Positions 31,801 to 40,255 of a DNA stretch of 64,000 bases are shown here, piece by piece. This DNA comes from Chloroflexi bacterium 54-19 (GTDB lineage: Bacteria; Chloroflexota; Chloroflexia; Chloroheliales; Chloroheliaceae): positions 442,352-506,351 of the forward strand of contig MKTJ01000077.1 of NCBI GenBank assembly GCA_001898225.1. Direction: 5' to 3'. The notes beneath the pieces are model-generated. The model was given only the letters and a program-made list of their open reading frames with translations, was not told where the DNA came from and searched no databases. The translations under genes were made by a program, and so were the position numbers. Numbering within the stretch: position 1 is the first letter of the stretch; each line of letters opens with the position of its first letter.

Positions 31801-32763
31801 ATGCGAGTTATTGTAATCGGAGGAAGTGGGCATATCGGTACTTACCTGGTGCCGCAACTGGTCGAGGCCGGGCACGAAGTAATTGAAATCAGCCGGGGTT
31901 CCCGCGAACCTTACCAGCCTCACAAAGCCTGGGAGCAGGTCCGAAAGCTAAAGATTGACCGGGAAGAAGCCGAAAAAAGCGGGGAATGGGGCCCTAAACT
32001 GCGCGAGTTGCAGCCCGATGTTGTGATTGATTTAATCTGTTTTACACCTGAAAGCGCTAAAATCCTGGTCGAAAACCTCAAAGGCCAGGTCCAGCACCTG
32101 CTGCATTGTGGCACCATCTGGATACATGGCCCGAGCATTACGGTTCCGGCCACCGAAGATATACCCCGGCGGCCTTTTGGTGAGTACGGGATTCGCAAGG
32201 CGGCTATCGAGTCCTATTTCCTGGGAGAAGCCCGGCGCAACGGTTTCCCCGTCACCTTGCTCCATCCCGGCCATATCGTGGGACCGGGTTGGGCCCCGCT
32301 CAATCCAGCCGGGCATTTTAACCCGGAGGTCTTTTCCCGGATAGCGTGCGGCGAGGAACTGGCTTTGCCAAATCTTGGCATGGAAACCGTTCATCACGTG
32401 CACGCTGCCGATGTGGCCCAGTCCTTTTTCCAGGCCCTGAACCATTGGAGTACCTCGGTCGGGGAAAGTTTTCACGTGGTCTCCCCGGCGGCAATAACCC
32501 TGCGCGGCTACGCCGAAGCCGTTTACAGTTGGTTCGGCCACGAGCCCAGGCTGAAATTTGCGGGCTGGGAGGAATGGCGGAAGACCGTTCCCGAAAAAGA
32601 GGCTTCCGCCACCTGGGACCATATCGCTCACAGCCCGAATGCCAGTATCGAGAAAGCCCGGCGCTTGATTAACTACAACCCGCGCTATTCCTCTTTGCAG
32701 GCGGTCTACGAATCGGTCAACTGGCTTATCAATAACGGCGAGGTTACTACCTCGAAAAGTTAG
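31801..32763 (+). CDS. NAD-dependent epimerase/dehydratase family protein
   Basis: A 320-residue atypical/extended SDR. The dinucleotide loop GGSGHIGT is at 7-14, and the later part has GEYGIRKAAIESYFLGEARRNGFPVTLLHPGHIVGPGW, where the Tyr-x3-Lys appears as YGIRK. HHVHAADVAQSFFQAL and SFHVVSPAAITLRGYAEAVYSWFG are as in sugar-nucleotide or isoflavone-reductase-like members. The reaction is not assignable. It overlaps the convergent GH127 gene by four bases and may act on a sugar released there (speculative). Confidence 0.85.
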   Translation: MRVIVIGGSGHIGTYLVPQLVEAGHEVIEISRGSREPYQPHKAWEQVRKLKIDREEAEKSGEWGPKLRELQPDVVIDLICFTPESAKILVENLKGQVQHLLHCGTIWIHGPSITVPATEDIPRRPFGEYGIRKAAIESYFLGEARRNGFPVTLLHPGHIVGPGWAPLNPAGHFNPEVFSRIACGEELALPNLGMETVHHVHAADVAQSFFQALNHWSTSVGESFHVVSPAAITLRGYAEAVYSWFGHEPRLKFAGWEEWRKTVPEKEASATWDHIAHSPNASIEKARRLINYNPRYSSLQAVYESVNWLINNGEVTTSKS

Positions 32764-34601
32764 CCCGATATAGGAAAGTAAACCGTGTAAAGTTCGTCAA
32801 CGACCTCGTAAAGCGGTTTGAAACGGATGGCCTGGGGTTGCCCGACGGTGCGATAACCGGATAGCCATTGTGCCCACTGCCGCTCGTTGTCAGGGGCAAA
32901 CAGGCGTTCCGGGTGGTCTTTATCGCCCTTTAGGGTGGTTTCCCGGTCACACAGACCGGCCAGGACCACCGGGCCATCCAGGAAGGCCACCGTTTCGGGC
33001 TCATCGGGAATGGGCGAAGCGGTCAGACCCTTTGGCAGTTCCAGTGTTACCGTGTCGTTTTGCCAGATCCGCGAAATGGCATAAAAGCCGGGCTTTTCCC
33101 CTTTCATATCTACGGTCTCGCCATTTATGACCAGGCTTGGCTGGCCCTCCATCCACCAGGGCAACCGCAACCGCAGGGTGAAATCAACCGGCTTTTCGTC
33201 GCTAACTTTCAGGTTCACGGTCCAGGCGGTAGACCGGTGGCGACTACCTGCCAGGCTGGAATTGTTGTCGGCGGCGGACTGGATGGATTTTGCACCTTCC
33301 AGGTCCATCTCGATTTTGACCGGTGTCCCTTCAATCGCGCTATTCAGCCGGGAAGGAATGTACTGGGCGACGGTGACTTCTTTAGTATTGCTGTAATAGA
33401 TGTAGGCGTTATGCAGGGTATGGGCCTGGACAAGCGACCCGTGGCAGCACCAGAAATCGTGGGTTGGCGTCCCCCAGCGTTTGCGCGCACCTGCTTCCAG
33501 GGGCAGGAAGTAGGTAATCATGCCGGTCATAGGGTGCTGCTGGGCCAGGATGCCGTTAAAGTTGTTTCGTTCAATATAATCGAGATATTTAACCTCACCT
33601 GACCAGCGGAACAGGAAATCGGCCAGCCGCATCATATTGTAGACGGTGCAATGTTCCTGGTTCTTATCGCCCCGCCGCGCCGCGAATTCAAAGGGCGGGG
33701 TCCAGATTTCCCCGGAGGTCTGACCGCCCGTGCAATAGGTTCCTCGGTCGTCCACTGCGCATTTCCAGTAAGCCTCGGCAATTTTACGCCACTTTTCTTC
33801 CCCGGTGACTTCGTAGGCGCGGGCCGCCCCGATAGCTTCAGGAATAGTCGTGTTGGCGTGCATGTTAGTGAGTGCGTCTTTGCCTTCCAGCAATTTTTCG
33901 AAAAGGCGAGGCCGGTAGTAGCGGTCGAGCAGGTCGAGATAAATCTTCTCGCCAGTTTCGCCGTAAAGGTCAGCCCAGACTTCCAGCATCCCGCCGGTTT
34001 CCACGTCTAAAATGTCATCCATCTTTTCGCGGTCAAACTGGTCCGTCCAGCGGTGGAACCAGTTCGCGGCCTTTTTTAGAATAGCCAGGGCCTGTTCATT
34101 CCCGGTATATTTGTAGGCGTCGAACAGACCCATAAGGGTTTTGTGGAGGGTGTACTGGGGTGCCCAGACGTGCTTGCCCTGGGCTATCCAGGTCAGGTAT
34201 TTTTCGGGGATAGAAAAGACCCAATCACCGCCGTTGTCTGCCTGGCATTTTTCCAGTTCATTAATTATCCAATCGGCTTTTTGCCTGGTGACCGGGTTGC
34301 CGGTGTTAGCATAGTCGCGGGCGGCAGCGGAAAGCCAGTGGCCCAGGAAGTGGCCGCGCACCTGGCAGGTCGGCGATTCCCAGCCCCAGTGGTAGCCATC
34401 AGCGTCATTCGAATCACCGTGCAGGGTGTTAAAAATCTGTTTGACCTCGCCCCGCCCTGCTTCAAGATAAAAATTCTGGAGTAAATTTTCGTTTTTCAAA
34501 CTGACCAGGTAATTCCGGTTCAAATCATACCTTTGCTGGAAAAGGCCGGGTGTAAGCTGGACTTCCAGGGGTTTAAAAGCCTGGTATTTGATACTTTGCA
34601 T
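32760..34601 (-). CDS. Glycoside hydrolase family 127 (beta-L-arabinofuranosidase-like)
   Basis: A 613-residue (alpha/alpha)6-barrel plus beta-sandwich enzyme. The zinc site of GH127 is complete: Glu316 and Cys318 in DKNQEHCTVYNMM and the CysCys pair at 385-386 in HDFWCCHGSL, with TSGEIWTPPFEF (295-306) carrying the further active Glu. In the characterised family member the zinc-bound Cys is the nucleophile that releases L-arabinose. Other family blocks are GHWLSAAARDYANTGN and HANTTIPEAIGAARAYEVTGE. No signal peptide, so the substrate must be imported oligosaccharide. It heads the glycan island on the minus strand. Confidence 0.93.
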   Translation of the reverse strand: MQSIKYQAFKPLEVQLTPGLFQQRYDLNRNYLVSLKNENLLQNFYLEAGRGEVKQIFNTLHGDSNDADGYHWGWESPTCQVRGHFLGHWLSAAARDYANTGNPVTRQKADWIINELEKCQADNGGDWVFSIPEKYLTWIAQGKHVWAPQYTLHKTLMGLFDAYKYTGNEQALAILKKAANWFHRWTDQFDREKMDDILDVETGGMLEVWADLYGETGEKIYLDLLDRYYRPRLFEKLLEGKDALTNMHANTTIPEAIGAARAYEVTGEEKWRKIAEAYWKCAVDDRGTYCTGGQTSGEIWTPPFEFAARRGDKNQEHCTVYNMMRLADFLFRWSGEVKYLDYIERNNFNGILAQQHPMTGMITYFLPLEAGARKRWGTPTHDFWCCHGSLVQAHTLHNAYIYYSNTKEVTVAQYIPSRLNSAIEGTPVKIEMDLEGAKSIQSAADNNSSLAGSRHRSTAWTVNLKVSDEKPVDFTLRLRLPWWMEGQPSLVINGETVDMKGEKPGFYAISRIWQNDTVTLELPKGLTASPIPDEPETVAFLDGPVVLAGLCDRETTLKGDKDHPERLFAPDNERQWAQWLSGYRTVGQPQAIRFKPLYEVVDELYTVYFPISG

Positions 34602-34950
34602 TGTTTCGGGTTCCTTTTCAACTTTAAAGGGGTTTTCGTTAGTTAGCCGAATATAGGCGAAATAGCTGTTGCTTATAAATCCCAGAGTTTATAACACTTG
34701 AATACATGTGCGTCAATTTTCAAAGGTTTTTTGCCGCGTTACAAAGCTGCAAAGATAAGCAAAGGCAACAAATTCTGCCTGAAAAGCCGGTAAAAACTAA
34801 CCGGAGTTATTCTGCCAAACCTTTCCAATAGAGTATAATCCCTGGGTAAATTCGAGTAAATTTCTTTTATTTTTTATAATCAAAGATAATGGCGCAAGCC
34901 ACTAATTGATTTTTGCTATTTAAGCTTCTTTCAAGAAAGGCTTGACTTGA
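34602..34950. other. Intergenic region between divergent GH127 and YfhO-like genes
   Basis: AT-rich, about 350 bases. A TATAAT at 34834-34839 could be the -10 of the rightward gene, without a good -35. No gene or strong palindrome seen. Confidence 0.4.
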
Positions 34951-37317
34951 TTGGCTTCCAGAATACTACCCGCAAAAAAGACATTTCCAATTAGAAGAAA
35001 ATTGATTGGGCTGGACAGACCAGACCTTAAAATATTATTCACTTCAAAATTTGTTTTTTATTCCTTTTTAGCCCTGTTGATGGTTGTTCTGAGGCTGGTA
35101 TATTTCGATTTCCAGGTGATTTTCAAGACAAATTATGTTCCAAACCACGATATGTCCCAGGGAGCCTCATTACTGGCTACCAGTATGTATTCGATGCGCC
35201 TTACGGGGGATATAGCGTGGTGGAATCCCATATCAAACGGTGGTTACGCCCAGTTTTACCAGGCCTTTTTATCGCCCCTGGCTCCGACAGCTAACCATAT
35301 CCTCTTTATAGTTTGGGCCCAGGTGATTGGATTTTTTGGCTGGTTTCATATTGGCTTTCCTGAATATTACCAGTATCTTGTAATAAACTTCCTGGTTTTT
35401 CCCTTCCTGACATTCCTGGCGTTCAGTTATTTTACCGGGCTCATTTTTACCAGAAGGGTAACTATTTTTCTAATTTTACTGGTATATACCCTATCGGGTA
35501 TCGGCCTGTGGAATTCAGCCTGGTTTTACTTCCAGGAAAGCGCCAGCCTTTTCTTGCTCCTGGGTTCGATCATCAGTGTCTTGAAGTTTCCAACTTTCCG
35601 GCGTTTAATGCTGGTTTTAATAGCCATTTTAATCCAGGTATCCTCCCTGAATTACTGGACAATTTATAACTCCTGGTTTATTGCCATTGTGCTGGGTTCG
35701 TACTCCTGGATTTATTTCAACCAGGTAAAGCGGGCCTTTATCCACCTATATGCAGGCGTCCAAGTGCATAAACTGGCGACGACTTTGATAACCGCTTCCG
35801 TTTTATTTGTTCTAGTCTTCTGGGTAGTAATAAACGGTTCAGCGGCGTTATCCCAGGCCCAAAATTATCTTCGGGGAGAAACGAATTTTACGACAACCGA
35901 TGCCTATAACCGGGTAAAAGAACTCCGCACCTTTACCACCGAGCTTTTTAATCCGAGCGTGCAACGGGCAATAACCAATTATGGCCCGGATAATAATGTC
36001 CATAATGCCCGCTATATCGGCATTTTTCTGATACCTTTGCTGGCTTTATTACCGTTTTTCCGGTGGGGTAGAAAAGAAATCTGGCTGGGGTTAATTGCAC
36101 TTGGCGTATTGGTGGTGTGCCTGGCCCCGCCTTTTATCCTGAACCTGTGGGAATATACTCCCTTTATGAACCGGGTTCGCCACACCCTTTACTTTTACAC
36201 CCAGCACTGGCAGTTAGCCGTCGCCTTGCTGGCAGGACTTGGTTTCGAGAAATTATTAAACTATAAGTATAATATCCGGCTTAAGCAGCGGTTCAAGTGG
36301 GTTTTGGCCGGGCTGGTTATTTTAGGGGCTGCTATCCTGGCCGGGTTTAGCATTTTCTCCGAGGAATATCGCCAGAATGATTCCTCGCTCCAGGCCAATT
36401 TATACCTGGCCGTAATGCTTATGTTGTGCAGTGGAGCCCTCTTACAGATGCTTTTCGCCCGCAAAGCTAAAAACAGGTTAGCCTTTTTAATTATTTTTTG
36501 TCTGCTCGGTTTCACTGACCTTTCAAAGTATTTCTGGGATGTCAGCAACCTTGACCATAAATTTACCGTGAGTCGGGCCGACTTTGGCAATATATCGGAT
36601 CCCCTGCCGGTAGCCATAAAGAGCGCTTTGCGGAAGACCTGGGCTGACCCTGATACCAGCCAGGGTTTTGCGGGTGGAATGTTTGCCAATATGCCTATCA
36701 GGAACGACTTATGGCCTTCCAATTATTACCTGGTTAACCAGGGTATATATGACCTTAAAACTATTCCAACCTCGTTTACCGGCTTCCTGGTATCGGGAGT
36801 CCCCTTTGAATTCTTCCGGCAACTTCAAGCGACCCCTTCGAGCGACGAGCTTAAAAAGCTGGACCAGGAAAAACCGGGGTTCTTTAAGGATGTTTTGTAT
36901 ATAGATGGGACAAACCCGGCCAATAAAGAATTATTGAATTCTGCCAAAAATGCCCAGGCTAATGCCCCGCAACCTCCGGTAAAGTTGACCTATACCACGC
37001 ACAAGTGGACCTTTAACGCGTTTGATTTCAAGGTAAATGTCGATCAAACCGGCTGGCTCTTTATCCGCCAGCTTTATGACAAAGATTGGGTAATTCAGAT
37101 TGATGGGAAAGTTCAAACACAGGTAAAGGCCGATTGGATAGGTATGGTTGTGCCAGTAGAGTCGGGCCAACATGAGATTACGATGGATTACCAACCGCTG
37201 ACCAGGAAATTATACTGGCCCGGTTGTTTTGCGTTAGAGGCGCTGCTGGTGGTCCTGGTAGTCTTAATCATACGCAGAAAACCAAAACCTGTTACTGCTC
37301 AGCCTCAACAAAGTTAA
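34951..37317 (+). CDS. YfhO-like multispanning membrane protein
   Basis: A 788-residue protein with about twelve to fourteen transmembrane helices from residue 30 to about 510, then an outer domain of about 240 residues and a last helix (760-780, ALEALLVVLVVLIIRR). The penultimate segment WLFIRQLYDKDWVIQIDGKVQTQVKADWIGMVVPVESGQHEITMDYQP is the signature of YfhO-family proteins, which are GT-C-fold relatives thought to transfer sugars at the outer face of the membrane, for instance in lipoteichoic-acid glycosylation. Codon use is more AT-rich than the neighbours, hinting at a different history. Start at TTG 34951 is tentative. It lies alone on the plus strand. Confidence 0.8.
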   Translation: MASRILPAKKTFPIRRKLIGLDRPDLKILFTSKFVFYSFLALLMVVLRLVYFDFQVIFKTNYVPNHDMSQGASLLATSMYSMRLTGDIAWWNPISNGGYAQFYQAFLSPLAPTANHILFIVWAQVIGFFGWFHIGFPEYYQYLVINFLVFPFLTFLAFSYFTGLIFTRRVTIFLILLVYTLSGIGLWNSAWFYFQESASLFLLLGSIISVLKFPTFRRLMLVLIAILIQVSSLNYWTIYNSWFIAIVLGSYSWIYFNQVKRAFIHLYAGVQVHKLATTLITASVLFVLVFWVVINGSAALSQAQNYLRGETNFTTTDAYNRVKELRTFTTELFNPSVQRAITNYGPDNNVHNARYIGIFLIPLLALLPFFRWGRKEIWLGLIALGVLVVCLAPPFILNLWEYTPFMNRVRHTLYFYTQHWQLAVALLAGLGFEKLLNYKYNIRLKQRFKWVLAGLVILGAAILAGFSIFSEEYRQNDSSLQANLYLAVMLMLCSGALLQMLFARKAKNRLAFLIIFCLLGFTDLSKYFWDVSNLDHKFTVSRADFGNISDPLPVAIKSALRKTWADPDTSQGFAGGMFANMPIRNDLWPSNYYLVNQGIYDLKTIPTSFTGFLVSGVPFEFFRQLQATPSSDELKKLDQEKPGFFKDVLYIDGTNPANKELLNSAKNAQANAPQPPVKLTYTTHKWTFNAFDFKVNVDQTGWLFIRQLYDKDWVIQIDGKVQTQVKADWIGMVVPVESGQHEITMDYQPLTRKLYWPGCFALEALLVVLVVLIIRRKPKPVTAQPQQS

Positions 37318-37368
37318 TTGCAAAACAACCGGGCCATTAATTAGAATTATCGCCAGAAACCGGTTTTA

Positions 37369-38673
37369 TCAGGACCAGAGTCTATCCCAACTGCCCGACT
37401 CGTCCCACTGGGGCGTTGGTTCAAAGAAGCCCTGGTCTTCTTCGGCCAGGTGTTCTTTTATAACTTCCTCGTTGACCTCGAAGCCTAAACCCGGCCCTTC
37501 CGGAACCTGGATATAACCGTTCTGGATAATCGGTTTGGGTAGGCCGGTAATAAAATCGTTCCAGTAGGGGACTTCGTTAAAGTGGTGTTCCAGGGCGATA
37601 AAGTTTTCGGTGGCGGCAGCGCAGTGCACACTCGCCATCGTGCTGATGGGTGTCCCCGCCATGTGCATCGCCATACTGATGCCATACTCCTGGGCGGTGT
37701 CACCGATACGTTTTGTTTCGAGGATACCGCCACTGGTCGCCATATCGGGATGTACGATATTGACCGCCCTGGCCTTGAGCAAAGGCATGAACCCTTCGCG
37801 CAGGTAAATATCTTCCCCGGTGGCAACCGGTGTATTCAAAGCCCGTTCGAGCTGAACCCAGGTGTCGGTAAATTGCCAGGGCACCAGGTCTTCCAACCAG
37901 GCCAGGTTATACGGTTCGAGGGCCTGACCAAGCCTGATACAGTCGTCCACCCCGATATGGCCGATATGGTCTACTGCAATTGGCAACTCGTCCCCGACCA
38001 CCGACCGCACTTCCTCAACATATTCGCAGAGTAACCGGATACCTTTGGGAGTCAGCCGCACGTGGGTAAAGGGGTGCATCAGGGTGTGCAGGTTGAGCAT
38101 TTTTTCCAGTTTATCCTCCGGGTCGCCCGGAAGCATTCCCTGCGGCCAGCTCAGGGCCCCTTTGATGCCGACCAGGGGCTGCACGCCCAGGTCCATTTTT
38201 ACCATTGTGAAGCCCTGTTCCAGACGGCCCAGCAGCTTTTTGCCCATCGCTTCACCGGTCGGTTCGTCGGGGGTATCGCAATACATCCTTATGCGGTCCC
38301 GGTATTTGCCCCCGGCCAACATGTAGGCTGGCACTCCGTAGGCTTTACCGGCCAGGTCCATGAGGGCCATTTCCACGCCGGAAACCCCGCCACCCTGCCG
38401 CCCGTGATGTCCAAATTGCTTGATTTTTCGGAATAGTTTGTCTACGTTGCAGGGATTTTCGCCCAATAAGCGGCTTTTCAGCATCAGGGCGTAATTTTTC
38501 GAGGCTAAATCCCGAACTTCACCGTAGCCGCTCAACCCCTGGTTGGTATCAATACGGATGATGGTAAAGCGCCAATGGTCTTCCCAGCCGACCGTGGCCG
38601 TCCGCATATCGGTAATACGCAGTTCGCTGGGACGTGAGGCCGTTCTTACATTATCTTCAGGTCGGACATTCAT
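37369..38673 (-). CDS. Mandelate racemase/muconate lactonizing enzyme family protein (enolase superfamily)
   Basis: A 434-residue enolase-superfamily enzyme, a sugar-acid dehydratase by context. The N-terminal capping domain is followed by the barrel with metal ligands Asp in IAVDHIGHIG, Glu in LAWLEDLVP and Glu in VATGEDIYLREG, and the catalytic His in SMAMHMAGTP. KMDLG holds the second-strand Lys. Related to galactonate/gluconate dehydratases and RspA-type proteins, but the exact acid is not readable. AAGGACC precedes the ATG. It lies between the YfhO-like gene and LacI, in the same direction as the other island genes, and likely acts on an aldonic acid from the imported glycan. Confidence 0.9.
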   Translation of the reverse strand: MNVRPEDNVRTASRPSELRITDMRTATVGWEDHWRFTIIRIDTNQGLSGYGEVRDLASKNYALMLKSRLLGENPCNVDKLFRKIKQFGHHGRQGGGVSGVEMALMDLAGKAYGVPAYMLAGGKYRDRIRMYCDTPDEPTGEAMGKKLLGRLEQGFTMVKMDLGVQPLVGIKGALSWPQGMLPGDPEDKLEKMLNLHTLMHPFTHVRLTPKGIRLLCEYVEEVRSVVGDELPIAVDHIGHIGVDDCIRLGQALEPYNLAWLEDLVPWQFTDTWVQLERALNTPVATGEDIYLREGFMPLLKARAVNIVHPDMATSGGILETKRIGDTAQEYGISMAMHMAGTPISTMASVHCAAATENFIALEHHFNEVPYWNDFITGLPKPIIQNGYIQVPEGPGLGFEVNEEVIKEHLAEEDQGFFEPTPQWDESGSWDRLWS

Positions 38674-38703
38674 CTTTGTTGGTCCTTTTCGCTAAAAACT
38701 CAG

Positions 38704-38728
38704 GGTCGTTTGCGGCTTCGCAAAGACC
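38704..38728. promoter_or_regulatory. Palindrome upstream of the sugar-acid dehydratase gene, possible LacI site
   Basis: GGTCGTTTGCG / CGCAAAGACC around GCTT: TTTGCG (38709-38714) and CGCAAA (38719-38724) pair perfectly, extended by GGTC/GACC with one unpaired base. It lies 30 bases ahead of the start codon, where a repressor would act. Confidence 0.4.
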
Positions 38729-38820
38729 AATTCAGGGCCGTGCAACAACGCCAGGCTGAGTATAGTATATTCGCTACCAGGCAACAAATCTGTGCCAATA
38801 TGAATTTTATGTGTGCTAAT

Positions 38821-38846
38821 AAAAAAGTCCACCATACCGGGCGGAC
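38821..38846 (-). terminator. Terminator of the lacI-like gene
   Basis: GTCCACC (38827-38833) pairs with GGCGGAC (38840-38846) with one mismatch; on the minus strand six T follow. Confidence 0.7.
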
Positions 38847-38867
38847 ATTTTGTTGTTTCCAGATGAT

Positions 38868-39902
38868 TTAGTCGTTATTTATCTTTCGGACCGATTCGCG
38901 TTCGACCAGGGTGGGCCGGAGAATGACGGACACGCTGGCACTGTCGGGAAACTCGCTGCGGCTTGCCAGCAGGTCCACCGCCCGCCGCCCCATGCTGATT
39001 TTATCAATGTTCATGGTGGTCAGGCCGGGAATGGTGTGGCTTGCTATTTCGATGTTGTCGAACCCGATGATTGATAAATCTTTCGGCACGTGACGGCCAA
39101 TGCTCGGCACAGCCTGGATAACACGGGTGGCTATCCAATCGTTACAGCAAAAAAGGGCGGTTATCTGGGGTTGCTGTTGTAAAAGGTCCAGGGTAGCCTC
39201 CACCGCTTCTTTTGACAAAATATGGCCGTCGGCGAAGTAGGGCTGGTTGATACCGAAGTCGCGTAAAGCCTGGAGATAGCCCCGCCGCCGTTCCAGGATA
39301 CTCGGATAGGCTTCCGGCAGGCTACCCACCAGACCGATATGGCGATGTCCGCACTTTACCAGGTAGGATACGGCCTCATAGGCTCCATGAAAGTTGTCGG
39401 TGAGGACGGCATCGTAATTATGCCCGGGCGCGTAAGCATCTATGAGGATGGCGTTGACGGTCCGGTTTTCCATCAAGCGCGTGATGGTGGAATTAACAAA
39501 GGTTCCGACCAGCAAAATGCCATCCAGTTCGTCATTCATGAGCATGCGGGGGACTTCCAGGGGATGATTGTCTTCGTCCACGGGGACTGTCGCGTAGAGC
39601 AAATTTATCTGGCGCTGGCGGCAGGCCGCATCAATCCCGGCGATAATCGGGCCGTAAAACTGGTTTGTGTGCGGTTCGTCTTCGCCCCGCGTTTTATTTA
39701 ACATACCGACCATTTGCAAACGTTTTGGCAAAACCAGGTCTGTTTGCGGGAGTTTGCGATAACCCAATTTGCGAGCCGCTTCAATCACTCTCTGCCGGGT
39801 TTCGTCTGTTATACCGGGTTTGTCCCGCAGTACCAGCGAGACCGTAGCTACAGACACCCCAATGTGTTGCGCTATTTCTTCCATCCTTACACGAGCGCTC
39901 AT
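38868..39902 (-). CDS. LacI family transcriptional regulator
   Basis: A 344-residue repressor. The LacI headpiece is at 6-52 (RMEEIAQHIGVSVATVSLVLRDKPGITDETRQRVIEAARKLGY), with the periplasmic-binding-protein-like effector domain from 60 onward (MVGMLNKTRGEDEPHTNQFYGPIIAGIDAACRQRQINLLYATVP and NYDAVLTDNFHGAYEAVSYLVKCGHRHIGLVGSLPEAYPSILERRRGYLQAL). It sits between the beta-mannosidase and sugar-acid dehydratase genes, all on the minus strand, and is the obvious regulator of the glycan island, with a released sugar as effector (inference). Confidence 0.95.
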   Translation of the reverse strand: MSARVRMEEIAQHIGVSVATVSLVLRDKPGITDETRQRVIEAARKLGYRKLPQTDLVLPKRLQMVGMLNKTRGEDEPHTNQFYGPIIAGIDAACRQRQINLLYATVPVDEDNHPLEVPRMLMNDELDGILLVGTFVNSTITRLMENRTVNAILIDAYAPGHNYDAVLTDNFHGAYEAVSYLVKCGHRHIGLVGSLPEAYPSILERRRGYLQALRDFGINQPYFADGHILSKEAVEATLDLLQQQPQITALFCCNDWIATRVIQAVPSIGRHVPKDLSIIGFDNIEIASHTIPGLTTMNIDKISMGRRAVDLLASRSEFPDSASVSVILRPTLVERESVRKINND

Positions 39903-40255
39903 TTTTGCCCTTACCCCTTATCTGTCGGTCTTTTAACCCATGGATTTTATTGTGAAATCTCTACCTTTAATCTTTGTAAAAAGATTTACGCCTTTTGTAG
40001 AATGAGGGAAGTTTAAATACATTCCCTGGTCATGTCAATGCCTTTCTTTGAGGCCCCAAAACCAAACCTGCCACGGCATTGTTAACAATTGTGACTGCCA
40101 GGTTCGCTATTCTTTTCTCTAATATCTCTGGGTGCAGCCGGAAGGGGCCACCAGGGGTTAAAATCTATTCGGGCTACCCCTGTGAGGGGGTTATTTTCAC
40201 AGGAGCAGCCTTTGATTAGACCCCAGGCGCGACTTTTGTTGGTGGCAATTCCTGT
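39903..40255. other. Intergenic region between lacI-like and beta-mannosidase genes
   Basis: About 350 bases. Contains a short palindrome AATCTTT-GTAA-AAAGATT (39969-39986), well placed for LacI autoregulation, and near 40152-40203 two mutually exclusive hairpins: CAGGGGT (40152-40158) with ACCCCTG (40176-40182), and CCTGTGA (40179-40185) with TCACAGG (40197-40203). The latter may end or process the beta-mannosidase transcript; no T tract follows, so it is not a standard terminator. Confidence 0.4.
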
